Assembly: GCF_014529535.1 (NCBI RefSeq)
Contig: NW_023503353.1
Span: 1 to 64,000 of the forward strand
Length of the DNA stretch: 64,000 nt
Origin: Bradysia coprophila
Taxonomy: Eukaryota; Arthropoda; Insecta; Diptera; Sciaridae
Direction of reading: 5' to 3'
Shown here in pieces: positions 23,231-33,836 of the stretch (the first letter of the stretch is position 1; each line of letters begins with the position of its first letter). The position numbers and the translations under genes are program-made. The notes below the pieces were generated by a model that saw only the letters and a program-made list of their open reading frames with translations, was not told the origin of the DNA and did no database searches.

Positions 23231-25689
23231 TACATCATTGATGGTAATAGTGGGTTTCACCTCTTCCAGACCTAGTTTAAGAATGTACGTAGTGCTTTTG
23301 TCTTATATAGAAGACAGAACCAGAAGGTAAGTAGTTGGATCAACTCGATGGTTTGTAGCTTTCAAATGAATTTCTTATTCAAAAAGCCACAAACTGTATA
23401 TCGAATATAATACATCATTGACTTTATTTTTGTGTTCGTACCTGCGACGATTCTTATTTCAAAGAAAAGGTAAGTGTTTTAGAACGTAGGAAACTATTTT
23501 AGTGAATTGATAACAAAAAACTATTCCTAATCCGCAACGATTTTTTTTGCTACATATCGCCATGCTAGCGTGAACAACAGCTTCACAAGTTCGCTAAAAT
23601 GACCCTTAACACTGATAGTAGATTACATAAGGTCCTGCGAAAGTAATTCATTACCTGAGGGATCAGTTTTGTAGCACGAGTCGATACCACAAGTGTGGTT
23701 CTAAGCAAAAAGCTGCGGAAACAGATATTTTGAAACTGTAGTAGGAAGCGAGGTATGCAATTACACGTGTAAAGTTTTCAATTTAAGTTATCAGTTTTCA
23801 AAGATGTTTGCTCAAAACTGCACGAATGACTTTGAGAGTCTACAAATTGATTCCGAGTTAATGAATTACTATGCAAAGTCCTATGTATACTGCTTTGTGG
23901 TCTACCCCTACAAAAGTTACACCGCCCCATCGCGAAATTTGAACAAAAGTTGAAAAGTTTGCTCAACCTGAAAAGACTCACTTTCGCAGGGGGCAGATTG
24001 CTATGTAATGATCAATGTTACGTTTGTTACATAGATTTTCGTATTTTTTTATTTCAGATTGGGCTTCCCAAACCGCGAACGTTAAGCTATTACAAAAGAC
24101 GTGTAAAGCACTTACAAGAAAAAGTAAATAACAATCAGCTGAACGACTCTAAAGTCATCAGCTATTTGCAAACAAAGTTCAATGAACAATTGATGGAATT
24201 CATTGTTATGCAGCTAAAGAACGCCAAACGTTCGAAGTTTGGTAGACGCTATACGCCGAAACAGAAAAGCCTTTGCTTGGCAATGTATAAGCAAGGGCCG
24301 AAAAGCTACCGATTCAACGAAACGTGGTGTTGCTTACCCACGAAAAGGACATTGGCGCGATATAGCGCACAGCTAATTTTCCAGTCTGGTGTCGATTTGA
24401 AGTTGCTGGAGGCTGTAAAAAGTGTCGTGACTGATTGGCCTGAAGAAAGTAAATACTGCTCAATTGGGTGGGACGAAGTGTCTTTAAGCGAACATCTGGA
24501 TTATTGCCACTCTCTCGACAAAATTGAAGGTTTTGTAGAAATGTGCAAGCCAAAAGGTCCTGTTTTCGCAACCCACTCATTGACCTTCATGATACGAGGC
24601 ATTCAAGTATCGTATAAACAATCAATTGGCTATTTTTATACGAACGGACTGAAATCATACGAATTGGCAGAGCTGGTCAAGCTGATGGTTGGCAGAGTCC
24701 AAATCATAGGTAACATCATCATTTGACTATCGCCAATGAAATTGAATCTTGTGATGAGGATAATTTGGTATGATTCGGACCACTATTTTATTCAACAGGA
24801 CTAAAGCCTATTCTGTCAGTTTGCGACACTTGCAGCACGAATGCAACTGCAGTCAACGAACTAGCATATCCAAATGTACATCAAACGAAACAAACCGGTG
24901 ACTTGCTTCAATACACCGTCAACGGGCAGAAGATCACTCATGTATACGACCCATCTCATCTCATAAAAGTAGTGCGCAACAATTTCCAAATTAAGAATTT
25001 AGCACACTTCGTAACTGAACGATGGCATCCAGGGTTCGATGAGTACGATGATGGCTTTTTGCAGATCGCTGGTTGGGATGATATAAACGTAATTTACCAA
25101 ATGGACCTTCAATCCACAACGGAACGTTCGTTGAAGAAACTAACCGACGAACATCTAAAACCTAGTAGATTAAAGATGAAGGTATCGGTTGCGGCACAGG
25201 TATTTAGCAACGCTTGTGGATCATATATGCTGGAATGCGTCGAAGAAAAACGTGTAACAAGTGACTTTACGAGTACGGCAAACCTCATCCTTTTCGTGAA
25301 CGACCTGTTCGACAGTATCAATGGATCTGAAAAACACGCTGCCGATTCGCTTAAGGGTGCTGTTATGCCGAACTCTCTGCATTTTGAGTTTTGGGACTAC
25401 GCTTTGGTCATGTTGGAAAACATGTTTTTTTTGGACAAAACGACCGCATAACGGAATAACCGATCGTCAGTGCTCAAAAAATTTGAGTCTACCATTCGAG
25501 GATACAAGGAAATAGCTGAGACGTGTTTTAAGTCCAACATTATGAAAGTCAATATAAGGTACAGATTTATTCCATTTCACTCAAACATTATTATCGGCAA
25601 CGGGTCACAAGAGCACATATGGGTTCAATCTAAAATTAATCCCACCAGCGATTATCTGAACAGTTTTTCTATTTTCTCTAACTTCGTCG

Positions 25690-25798
25690 TACAATCGCTA
25701 AACCGAACGTTATTTTGCACCAGTTGGTCACATACAATTCCAAATAGGACCAGTTGGTGCAAAATACGGTTGCACACCAGTTCGGTTTAGCGATTGTA
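25690..25798. mobile_element. Hairpin MITE in P-gene intron 5
   Basis: tacaatcgctaaaccgaac pairs with gttcggtttagcgattgta, and ttttgcaccagttggtc pairs with gaccagttggtgcaaaa inside. Confidence 0.8.
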
Positions 25799-25849
25799 AA
25801 TAGAATTTCATGATTTTCCTTCTCAGTAAAGGAAAATTCATGTCAGTTC

Positions 25850-26310
25850 GACCAGTGATTGGTGGCATCATATCTCAATAGAAACAACCCTTCACCCACA
25901 TCAAGGATTTTTATGTTAGAAGTTATTTAAGTGAATTATTGTGATGCTCCTTTCCCCTTTTCAAAAGAAATGGACGAAAGTCATTAAACCAGACCTCCCA
26001 CCACCTTAACTGATTATACTGAAGCAAAGAGAGTATATAGAGCGAATCGATCGTGAATGGAATGACATTTTCCAGTGTGCTGCTTCCTGAATACTTAAAG
26101 CAGCCTCTATATACCATTTTCGTGATATTAAAATTCTGAATTTAAGTAATTCTAGACGACGATGCTGGAATCGGACACATCAAGAGTAGCTTTTTCATAA
26201 AAAAATCTCACACACACTTAATGGAAGGGTGGTAGTTCATGCATCATCTTAGCTTTTACTATGAAATATCCATATCAACATTCTAGCATGAACAGCGGCG
26301 TCATTCATGG
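25850..26310 (+). repeat. Intron repeat, copy 2
   Basis: This is colinear with 22862-23230 (shared ttaagtgaattattgtga and atcaacattctagcatga). It lacks the hairpin at 23064-23178 but has unique sequence in the middle. Confidence 0.6.
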
Positions 26311-26957
26311 GGATTGTGGATGGTTTTCTAGAGGTGGAATCAAGCCACTGATATTAACTACTCGTCCAGAGCACAGCATTCTACCCCATTCTAATTTCAC
26401 ATTTTTTGTTTTACATGAACCTCTAATACAAACTAAAACAGCAATTTAGGAACAACTGCGTGCTGGTATTATAAATACCAGCGGGATGTAAAGCTCTTTG
26501 TCTGACGTAACATAGATTTTGCAGCTAATACGACTTAATTGCCGCTAGTAAATGCAAAAATGATAAATTTTCCTGAAACTGTGTTTCTTTCCTCTTATGC
26601 TTTCAGAGATACGACTCAAGATGGTCTTGAAAACTTCTTCGGCTGCGTAAAGCGTGTAATCAAAGTACAAAAACGACAGCAACTCAGTACCGAACCGGCT
26701 ATGCAACAATGGTTATCAATAACATAACCGGAACCAATTCATTGAAATCGAATTGTCAGCCTGATAGTTCCACTACAATTCTATCAAATATACATGATTT
26801 CATCTCTGTGTGTAAAGAGCAGCCACTTCATCCAGTCATCGTATCGTATCCTGAACGTAAATTGTGTGAGGATGAAAATTTTCTGGTAGAGTCGGAATCG
26901 GATGATGTAGACTCAGTGATTAGTTTTGACCCGGAGACCGAATCTGATTTTAGTTCC

Positions 26958-27414
26958 GCGGTCGGTTTCAATAATCGAACGGATGCTGGAGCGGCCGATT
27001 TATATTATCCATCGGTTGATGTAGCCGGTTTAAATAATCGATCGGATAGTGGAGCGGTCGGTTTAACTAATCGAACGAATGTCGGAACGGTCGGGTTCAA
27101 TAACGGAAGGTATGCTGGAGCGGTCGATTTATATTATCGATCAGTTGCTGGAGCGGCCGGTTTAAATAATCGATCGGATGGTGCAACGTTCAGTTTAAAT
27201 AATCGAATGGATGCTAGAACGGTCGGGTTGAATAATAGAAGAGATGCTGGAGCGGTCGATTTACATTATCGAACGGTTGCTGGAGCGACCGGCTTAAATA
27301 ATCGATCGGATAGTGCAGCGGTCGGGTTAAATAATCGAAGGGATGCTGAAGCGGTCGATTTACATTATCGATCGGTTGCTGGAGCGACCGGCTTAAATAA
27401 TGGATCGAATGGTG
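26958..27414 (+). repeat. Coding minisatellite, 33-bp (11-residue) units
   Basis: About 14 in-frame units of 33 bp (one of 30) lie within the last exon of the P-like gene. The consensus is AVGLNNRxDAG, alternating with AVDLYYRSVAG. The variants occur in a higher-order pattern of three or four units. No unit contains a stop, and the frame stays open into the C-terminal domain. P transposases are not known to me to carry such a block. Confidence 0.9.
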
Positions 27415-27863
27415 GTGACGTAAAGGTGGATTTATCGCATGTCTCATCAACTGACAGCAACCGGATATGTCAGCAACTGTATAAATCTACTAGCTGCGTG
27501 ACATGTAAAGAGAATTTCGAGTTAGCAGATCGGAATGCGACACTACGAAGCATCGAAAAGCTCGTCATCAGTTTGAACAAGACAATTGCAGGTATCTGTT
27601 ATCAAGAGTCGATTCAGTCTAAGCTTCTTGATAGTGTTAAAGACGCAAAAGTTCATGTCGTTGGGTGTTCGGAACATATCGATGTTCTTGAGAGAAAAAT
27701 CAAAAATATCGCAGTCGATCACATTATTCTTTGTTTTTGTAACCACATCAACAAAATATTGTCTGGAAAAATAAAAGAATTACCCGTTGAACCCAGCTAC
27801 ATGGAGCGGCTGGCCTTTGAACACCGAGCTAAGAAAAGAGGCATCGGCAAATTTTTCAGATAA

Positions 27864-28080
27864 ATTTATTGAACAATAATTGTACTCAAAATTTTATATA
27901 CAAAAAAACTCCGATTTTACGTAATTAATTCTAACATGAACGAATGAAATGATAACAAAATTTGTATTAACAAAATTGAAAAGACCTATGAGGTTGTATT
28001 AAGATTTTTGATATCGAAATTGTGTAAATATAAACAAACACTGCACTCAATTGAACATAAAATATGATTTTGGGTTATTA
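27864..28080. other. 3' flank of the P-like gene
   Basis: AT-rich sequence after the stop codon. No terminal inverted repeat was recognised. Confidence 0.4.
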
Positions 28081-28128
28081 TTTGAACGACTTGCAGCAAA
28101 TAAACTATCGAAATCGCTCTACGAACAA
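28081..28128 (+). pseudogene. THAP exon fragment
   Basis: cttgcagcaaataaactatcg occurs both here and in exon 1 of the P-like gene (near 21287), and the surrounding frame reads ERLAANKLSKSLY against DRLAANKLSNSFY. Similarity ends after about 45 bp. It is a decayed piece of a second P-like copy. Confidence 0.55.
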
Positions 28129-29965
28129 CTTTTCCAGACTGTGGCAGTTGCAAAAATAAACGGTAAGTACTGCAAGCGGTGCTCTTTGATAGCAAAACAA
28201 CAAAAGGTTGATTTGTTTAGAGCTAATAAATTCTCAGAATCGACCAATATTTACGATATATTTGTCACACTCACTCCACAACCGTTTCCAGGATGTAAAC
28301 ATCCACTTTAGAACTAAAGTTTTCCCACAATTTTGCTAGGATTTGACCATCCGATTTGTTGTTTACGTTGAGTTACCAAATATATGTTGACGAATGGTTG
28401 ATCTATGTATAGAAAAACAGGTTGCAGTCAAAATAATTATCAGGCTATGCTCGGGCGGTTTCAAGTATACCGATGCTACAACAATTCGCAAGCTTCACGA
28501 AAATGAAAAATATGCATTTGGTCTTTGCCTGAAAGTCGGCGATCATTTGAACGGTTATACTGATTAAAGTGTGTTAAATTGTTGACCGCTGGTTTCCTGA
28601 TTTGTTTTTAAACTACCGCAAGCATTACTGTGAAGTAATTTTGTTACTGCATCTCAGTTTTGATAGTCAATAATATCACAAATATTATTCGGACACAGCC
28701 AATTTGTTTTATCAATAATAATAATTCCGAGTTTACCAACAGAAAAAAATATTGTTGACAGATCTGACAGCGTCATTTTTTTGTATTCCGAATAGCAGCC
28801 AACTTCAAGTGAAATATTCCTTCGAAAAATGAGATCCACGATTGAAGAAAGAGCCGTCACGGCTCGACTAGGAACAAAAAAAAGCCGCTCGGCTCGCTCA
28901 TTAATGAGGCCAGTCACTCGGTTAGTCAAAATTCAACTAGATCCAATACAAATGAACTGAAACTGCGAACAACAAACTGAAAAAAAAACAAAGCCTTCAA
29001 CTACTTACATTGGGAAAAAATCGTTGAAATAGCACAGAATACACAAATTTATTAATCAATGGCGTCGCGTCGTTTGTAAGAGGAGGTTTCTGGAAAATAC
29101 AGCCGTTCACTAAGCACGACGAAAACAAACTGAACGAGAACGGGTCTACCTCTTTTTATTCTGTCCATGCAGCCGGCTCAGTGCTGGATGCGTTGACTTG
29201 ACCTTATCATAAAATTGAATTGGTTTTTAAACGTTCGTAGTCATCTGTTTTTGACAACGACGACACGATTAAGTGATGAGCTCTGGTATTCTCGTATACA
29301 CAGTGAAAAGACGTATTTGTTCATTTTGTTACGATGTGCTTACTGTCTCTAAAAGTTTAACAATAATCAGGCTTAAATTGAAATAAGGGAACGACTGAAG
29401 CCCGGGTCGAACCTGGCATGTTACCTGGAAAACCTGGTCAGGTCAAGTTTTTTTTACCTCTAAAGTTTGGGTCAGTGGGTTTGTCGAAGTTTGATTTATA
29501 CAAAGAACTCTCCATCTATCCTCGCAGTTAGACGCATAGCACAAATTGAGTCTATATTGTTCTCGTAATTATTTGCTAATGTAAGATCAAATTACCAAAA
29601 GCTCATCGGTTGTTGTGGTGGTTCCTCGCTGTCGATAATATTGCTTGAGAAAAAAAAACAACAACAATGACCGATCTGAACTTGATCTCTGTATACAATA
29701 ATTGACCGAAAGGTCAAAGTAGTGATAATATTTCCCCCTTTTGTTCCAACAAAAAATGATTTATTTATGCACAACATTGGTTGTTTGCTGTTGCATTCAA
29801 AGCGCTTCAATTGTATAATGAAATTAAATGAAGACCACCGTGTCCGTTGCTGCTCATCTTTTCACTTTACTAACAAAATTTTAAAGTATAATTTATCATC
29901 GCCCGTGAAACACTAATCCTGTCAAACACATAATCGCGTGAAACACATCTCGTCAAACATCTTAC
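28129..29965. other. No supported gene
   Basis: Only short frames. One around 28436-28567 reads CSGGFKYTDATTIRKLHENE before a stop and looks protein-like, but I cannot assign it. The sequence gtcatctgtttttgacaacg near 29240 resembles a dispersed motif described at 43810. Confidence 0.4.
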
Positions 29966-30195
29966 ATCGTCCAAATGTCAAAATCCAAGATGGCCGCCAT
30001 TCTCTTGGGAACACCAAAAAAATATTCTACCAACCATCCTCTATCACTGACACTTTACCCGAACTCTCTACATGCCCAAATACCGAAAATTTCGTCGAAA
30101 TGTCAAAATCCAAGGTGGCCGCCATTTTCTTGGGAACACCATAAAAATATTCTACCAACCATTCTTTATCACTGACACTTTACCCGAACTTTACC
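29966..30195 (+). repeat. Tandem duplication, 125-bp period
   Basis: Two copies begin at aaatgtcaaaatccaag (29973 and 30098) and share gccgccat, ttgggaacacc and cactgacactttacccgaac. Confidence 0.8.
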
Positions 30196-30464
30196 ATCTG
30201 TCTCAACATGTCAGTAAGGAACTTACGATCAATTGTCATAGCTGTAAATGTCAAATTCATCTGCCGTGCTATGGAGTAGATAACAACAGGACCGAAGCAC
30301 CTCATGACCTCATGCTTGAACGTTTCGTTCCAAAGTTTACCGCTTTAATTGAAAGTGCAGTTTCGATACTAAAATATAGTATGAGCAAGTGGACGTCGTT
30401 GCTACACCCTCGGAAAAGCGAAATTGAAAATGTTGCCGATTCGGGAGCTGTTATGAAAATTTAG
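30196..30464 (+). other. Open frame with a C..C zinc-finger-like motif
   Basis: The frame carries CHSCKCQIHLPCYGV, a Cys/His pattern reminiscent of a PHD or chromatin-type finger, followed by a helical segment and a stop at 30462-30464. Upstream it dissolves into the tandem duplication, so only a 3' exon or gene fragment is possible. The function is not known. Confidence 0.3.
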
Positions 30465-31193
30465 ACTTAGTATTTTTGCTTTCCGTTGCAAGTCGATTTT
30501 AATTCTTAAATCGGTGATAAAAATGTAAGCATCTCAGAACTGTATCAGTCAGTGTAATTTAATAAAATGAAGCAAAATCTTATCAGTCAAGGGGTCTGAC
30601 CCACCCAAGTAGTACATTTAGATACACGACCTTTGTCTGAATCAAATTGTACGGTGAAGAGATTTATTCTCGGCCTCAACAATTTCAATTGGCTGACAAG
30701 CGAAAACAAGTTAAATTTCGCATCTGATGCTCAACCGAAATTGTTTCCGATAGTTAATCGCACAAAAACTGCGAAATATAAATAAGTGACGCTGGTTGCG
30801 TCCATCAAACTTCCAAAACATCTGCTATGAATTTTGGTGATGTATATAGTACAAATAACAGTCAATAACAGTTACAATCGAAATTTGAAACAAAAAAGTG
30901 TAGAAAACATGCACAAAGATCATACAAAGCTTCAGCAGATAAACTAAATACATATACGATTTGCGACATGTCTTCGACAAGGACAACAAACTTTCACAAC
31001 GTTTTTTTTTTACTTTATACGTACATTAAGTGTTTAAAAATGGACGAATGGGTTGGGAGAAGGACGAAGACGAGCACAAAGGTAATCGAAAAGAAATGGA
31101 CTGGTAGTAGGAACGTGGCAATAACCATTGCTATCCATATTACATTCTTTCTATTGCGTTCAATGCAAGATACATTAGCTATCCACATTACAT
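30465..31193. other. No gene seen
   Basis: No recognisable coding or repeat structure beyond short direct repeats (gctatccatattacat and gctatccacattacat, near 31130-31190). Confidence 0.5.
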
Positions 31194-31255
31194 TTAAGGC
31201 CAGTTCATGGTCGCATATATCGCAAAAATGTATGCGAGTATGAACTGGCCTTAAG
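31194..31255. mobile_element. Mini-hairpin MITE, family 1, second copy
   Basis: ttaaggccagttcat pairs with atgaactggccttaa around a loop with cgcatatatcgcaaaaatg. It matches the element at 2742-2794. Confidence 0.75.
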
Positions 31256-32192
31256 TGAACGCACTCAATCAAACAAGTGAGAAAGAGACAAATACAGTTC
31301 AAGAAGTAAAGTGTGAAAGAGACGGAAGACTCACACGCTGCATGGAAATTGCCGGGAATGTGAGCATCAAATTTAAATGCTACCCATTTATGATTATAAA
31401 GACGCCGAAAAGTAAATTTGATTTATCATTCTATAAAAAATTGCAGTGAAAAGTTACGAATATACCTCTGTCTTGCAGCTCACATTCAAACACTTTCAGC
31501 TATACAACAATTTAATGAAACAAACAGTTACGGGCAAATTTTTCATTAAATCTCATTTTCAGTAATACTTACGTCAATTACGGGGTATACAAACGAAAAT
31601 TTATCGCCTCTGGCACTTTGTTACAACTCGACTCGATGTGGATATGTTTCGAGCAGGGGCAACTTTCACATGAAATTAGCTATGAAACTTATGAAAGGAA
31701 AAAGGTATAGGAGATAAACTTGGCAATGTCAACAACATGCAATTTAATTCCAAATCCTGACAAATTAATGCCATCAATCTAGGTTTAAATGGCAAGGAGA
31801 CGAGATATATACCGTTCTGTTTTTGGTTTGGCTATTGGAATTGACATGACATTACAAAATGAATGGTAATGTTTAATACATTCCGTTTTGTGTCAAGTGA
31901 TCGGCATGTATAATTACAGTAAGTTTTTGTGACTCGAATTGCAGAAGTAGAAAAGAGAATCAAGTGGAGAACGAATAACATTAATTGGGGACGCCAGCTC
32001 TCGGGCAAAAACAGTAATATTCCAACATAAACGAAAACGTACACGGTAATGTTCCTGTCAAAAAACTTCGACCATTGTGAATCGTTCGAATTATGCGTTC
32101 GATATTTGAGTGTGTTCAAAATTTTGGTGGTAATATTTATGATAAATTGAGCCGGGGTTGTGGATGTGAGTTTTTGAAGGGTAAGACTTAGT
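31256..32192. other. No gene seen
   Basis: Short open frames on both strands, none with a recognisable domain. Confidence 0.5.
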
Positions 32193-32618
32193 ACTGGTAC
32201 ATTTTCTCATAGATTTGATGGATTACATTGAATTTTACTGGAATTTAGTTCGACAATTAAAAAAAAAGAAACTGTTCAGATAAGTTGTTGTCGCAGCAAT
32301 CTTTATTTTAGAAGATTTTCAAAAGTTCCAATATAAAAAAGAAGTGATGAAGGCTGAAGCAGAGAATAAGAAAGAAGAGCTTCAAATTTCTCGTCTCAAA
32401 ACTGAGGCAGAAGAGCGAAAACAAATGCTCGCATTACTGTCGAAACTTATCAACAAAGAAAATTGATTTTACACGTGTATTGAAAATTTTGAAACTCTTC
32501 TAAAATAAAGATTGCTGCGAGAACAAATTATCTGAACAGTTTCTTTTTTTTTAATTGTCGAACTAAATTCCAGTAAAATTCAATGTAATCCATCAAATCT
32601 ATGAGAAAATGTACCAGT
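32193..32618 (+). mobile_element. Inverted-repeat element enclosing a coiled-coil reading frame
   Basis: Arms of about 125 bp begin actggtacattttctcatag and end in the inverted copy gtaccagt. Between and partly within them, 32311-32466 is open for 51 residues to a stop and is strongly helical and charged (KAEAENKKEELQISRLKTEA, then EERKQMLALLSKLINKEN). Such charged C-terminal helices are common in accessory DNA-binding proteins of PIF/Harbinger-type transposons. It may be a deleted derivative that kept only that end; this identification is inference. Confidence 0.6.
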
Positions 32619-32633
32619 TCAGCGGAGCAGAGT

Positions 32634-32656
32634 TCTCTCTCTCTCTCTCTCTCTTT
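32634..32656. repeat. (CT)n microsatellite
   Basis: An uninterrupted ct dinucleotide run of about 11 units. Confidence 0.9.
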
Positions 32657-33697
32657 GAATTTTGATTCCGATTCATTGAACAAAAAATGAATTTAAAGGT
32701 AGGTCGTCGAAGTTAAAAGTTGTCCCCAAATCGTCAGTCACCTTTCACATCAACGGGGCTAATGATACAAATTCGGACTAATTTTTTTTTTCCACTTTCA
32801 CATCCAACGCTCTCTTTATCTATTTCCCTATAAAGACTACCGCTTCGGCCCGCTAGTTTTCACAACAGTATATAGCCTCCTTGAGGAGAAGCGGAAGGAA
32901 AAAGGGTATAAGACCAATTGAAACTTACTTGTCGTTTACTTTACATTTCACTTTCCAGAGTATAGTGCGATCTACGCTTAATAACCGTTTATACAACCAA
33001 CGAACACATCAATTTACAGTCCCAGAAAATAAACTTTCGACATATTTGAAGATGCTAATTCTACTTAACCCAAAATCCATATAGATTCCACAATTTTAAA
33101 ATTACTTTATAAAGTGGCCACGATTACGGCGCTGCAGTCTTGCCTTTAAAACATAATTAGGGCGGCTACGCGTGAATACGATTTTGATTCAATATTTTCG
33201 ATTTTTGTTTTACATATTTGTTAACATTAAGGCTAATTTTCAGTAAACATAACCCAATTTTATTTATCAAAATAGCCAACAGAAAATTAATGTATTTTTT
33301 AACGCACGCCAACTTGATAAAAAAAAATCACGTCGGAATGACCAACACAAAAGTACAATGAATTTGAGCGCCAATATTTTGATTTTCTAGGTAAAGCGTG
33401 ATGTGTTGTGTATACGAAATTCCGCAATTGTTTTCATACAGCAAATGAAAATATCTATGCATAAGTTGTCACATGAAACTATTAATCAAACGATAATTCA
33501 TGAATCATGAAATGTTTACTCCCTGTCAATATTATTTCAACGTTCAATCTTATGGTTCTCAAAAAGAAATATCATATCCAGGTGGTATGTACCTGCAATT
33601 CAACTGAGAAGACCACAATTTTGCCGGAAACTTTTTATAAAGAAAAATACTTTGTGCTCTCAAGTATATGTTCAAAACCTTCTTTATTCGCATAAAA
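32657..33697. other. No gene seen
   Basis: No domain-bearing open frame and no clear palindrome. Confidence 0.5.
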
Positions 33698-33795
33698 TTC
33701 AGAGTTAAAACATAAAAATTTCGTTCGATATACAATTCAGAGTTAAAACCTTAAAATTTCGTGCGACATAAAAATCAGAGTTAAAACGTTACCAG
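33698..33795. repeat. Short tandem repeat next to the copy B stop codon
   Basis: A unit of about 42 bp (attcagagttaaaac followed by aaaatttcgt) is present about 2.3 times. Confidence 0.7.
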
Positions 33796-33836
33796 AAGTT
33801 ATTAAAAGTGAAATTTAAAGTAATAAAAAAATGGAG

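Larger units (their letters stand above)
21156..27863 (+). pseudogene. P-element-type THAP transposase gene, broken
   Basis: A P-superfamily transposase in six exons. E1 (21156-21422) encodes a THAP zinc finger with CCVRGC, FPTN, W and CRKHF. E2 (21490-21564) and E3 (21631-21768, weak GTTTGT donor) form a linker. E4 (24058-24709) holds a basic helical region and the first catalytic-type Asp (IGWDEVSL). E5 (24799-25558) has CDTCSTNATAVNE and YDPSHLIKVVRNN, typical of the second-Asp and GTP-binding region. E6 starts at 26607 with QDGLENFFGCVK, the conserved Glu region. The C-terminal part ends at 27863. Intron phases agree. Two lesions are seen: an in-frame TAA at 25449-25451 inside E5, and a frame change near 26710-26725 in E6. 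About 50 residues expected between E5 and E6 were not found. It may be a dead element or a decayed domesticated copy. Confidence 0.75.

Noticed and set aside
29975-30175. Plus-strand frames over the 125-bp tandem duplication
   Set aside because: The frames follow the repeat unit and have no recognisable domain.
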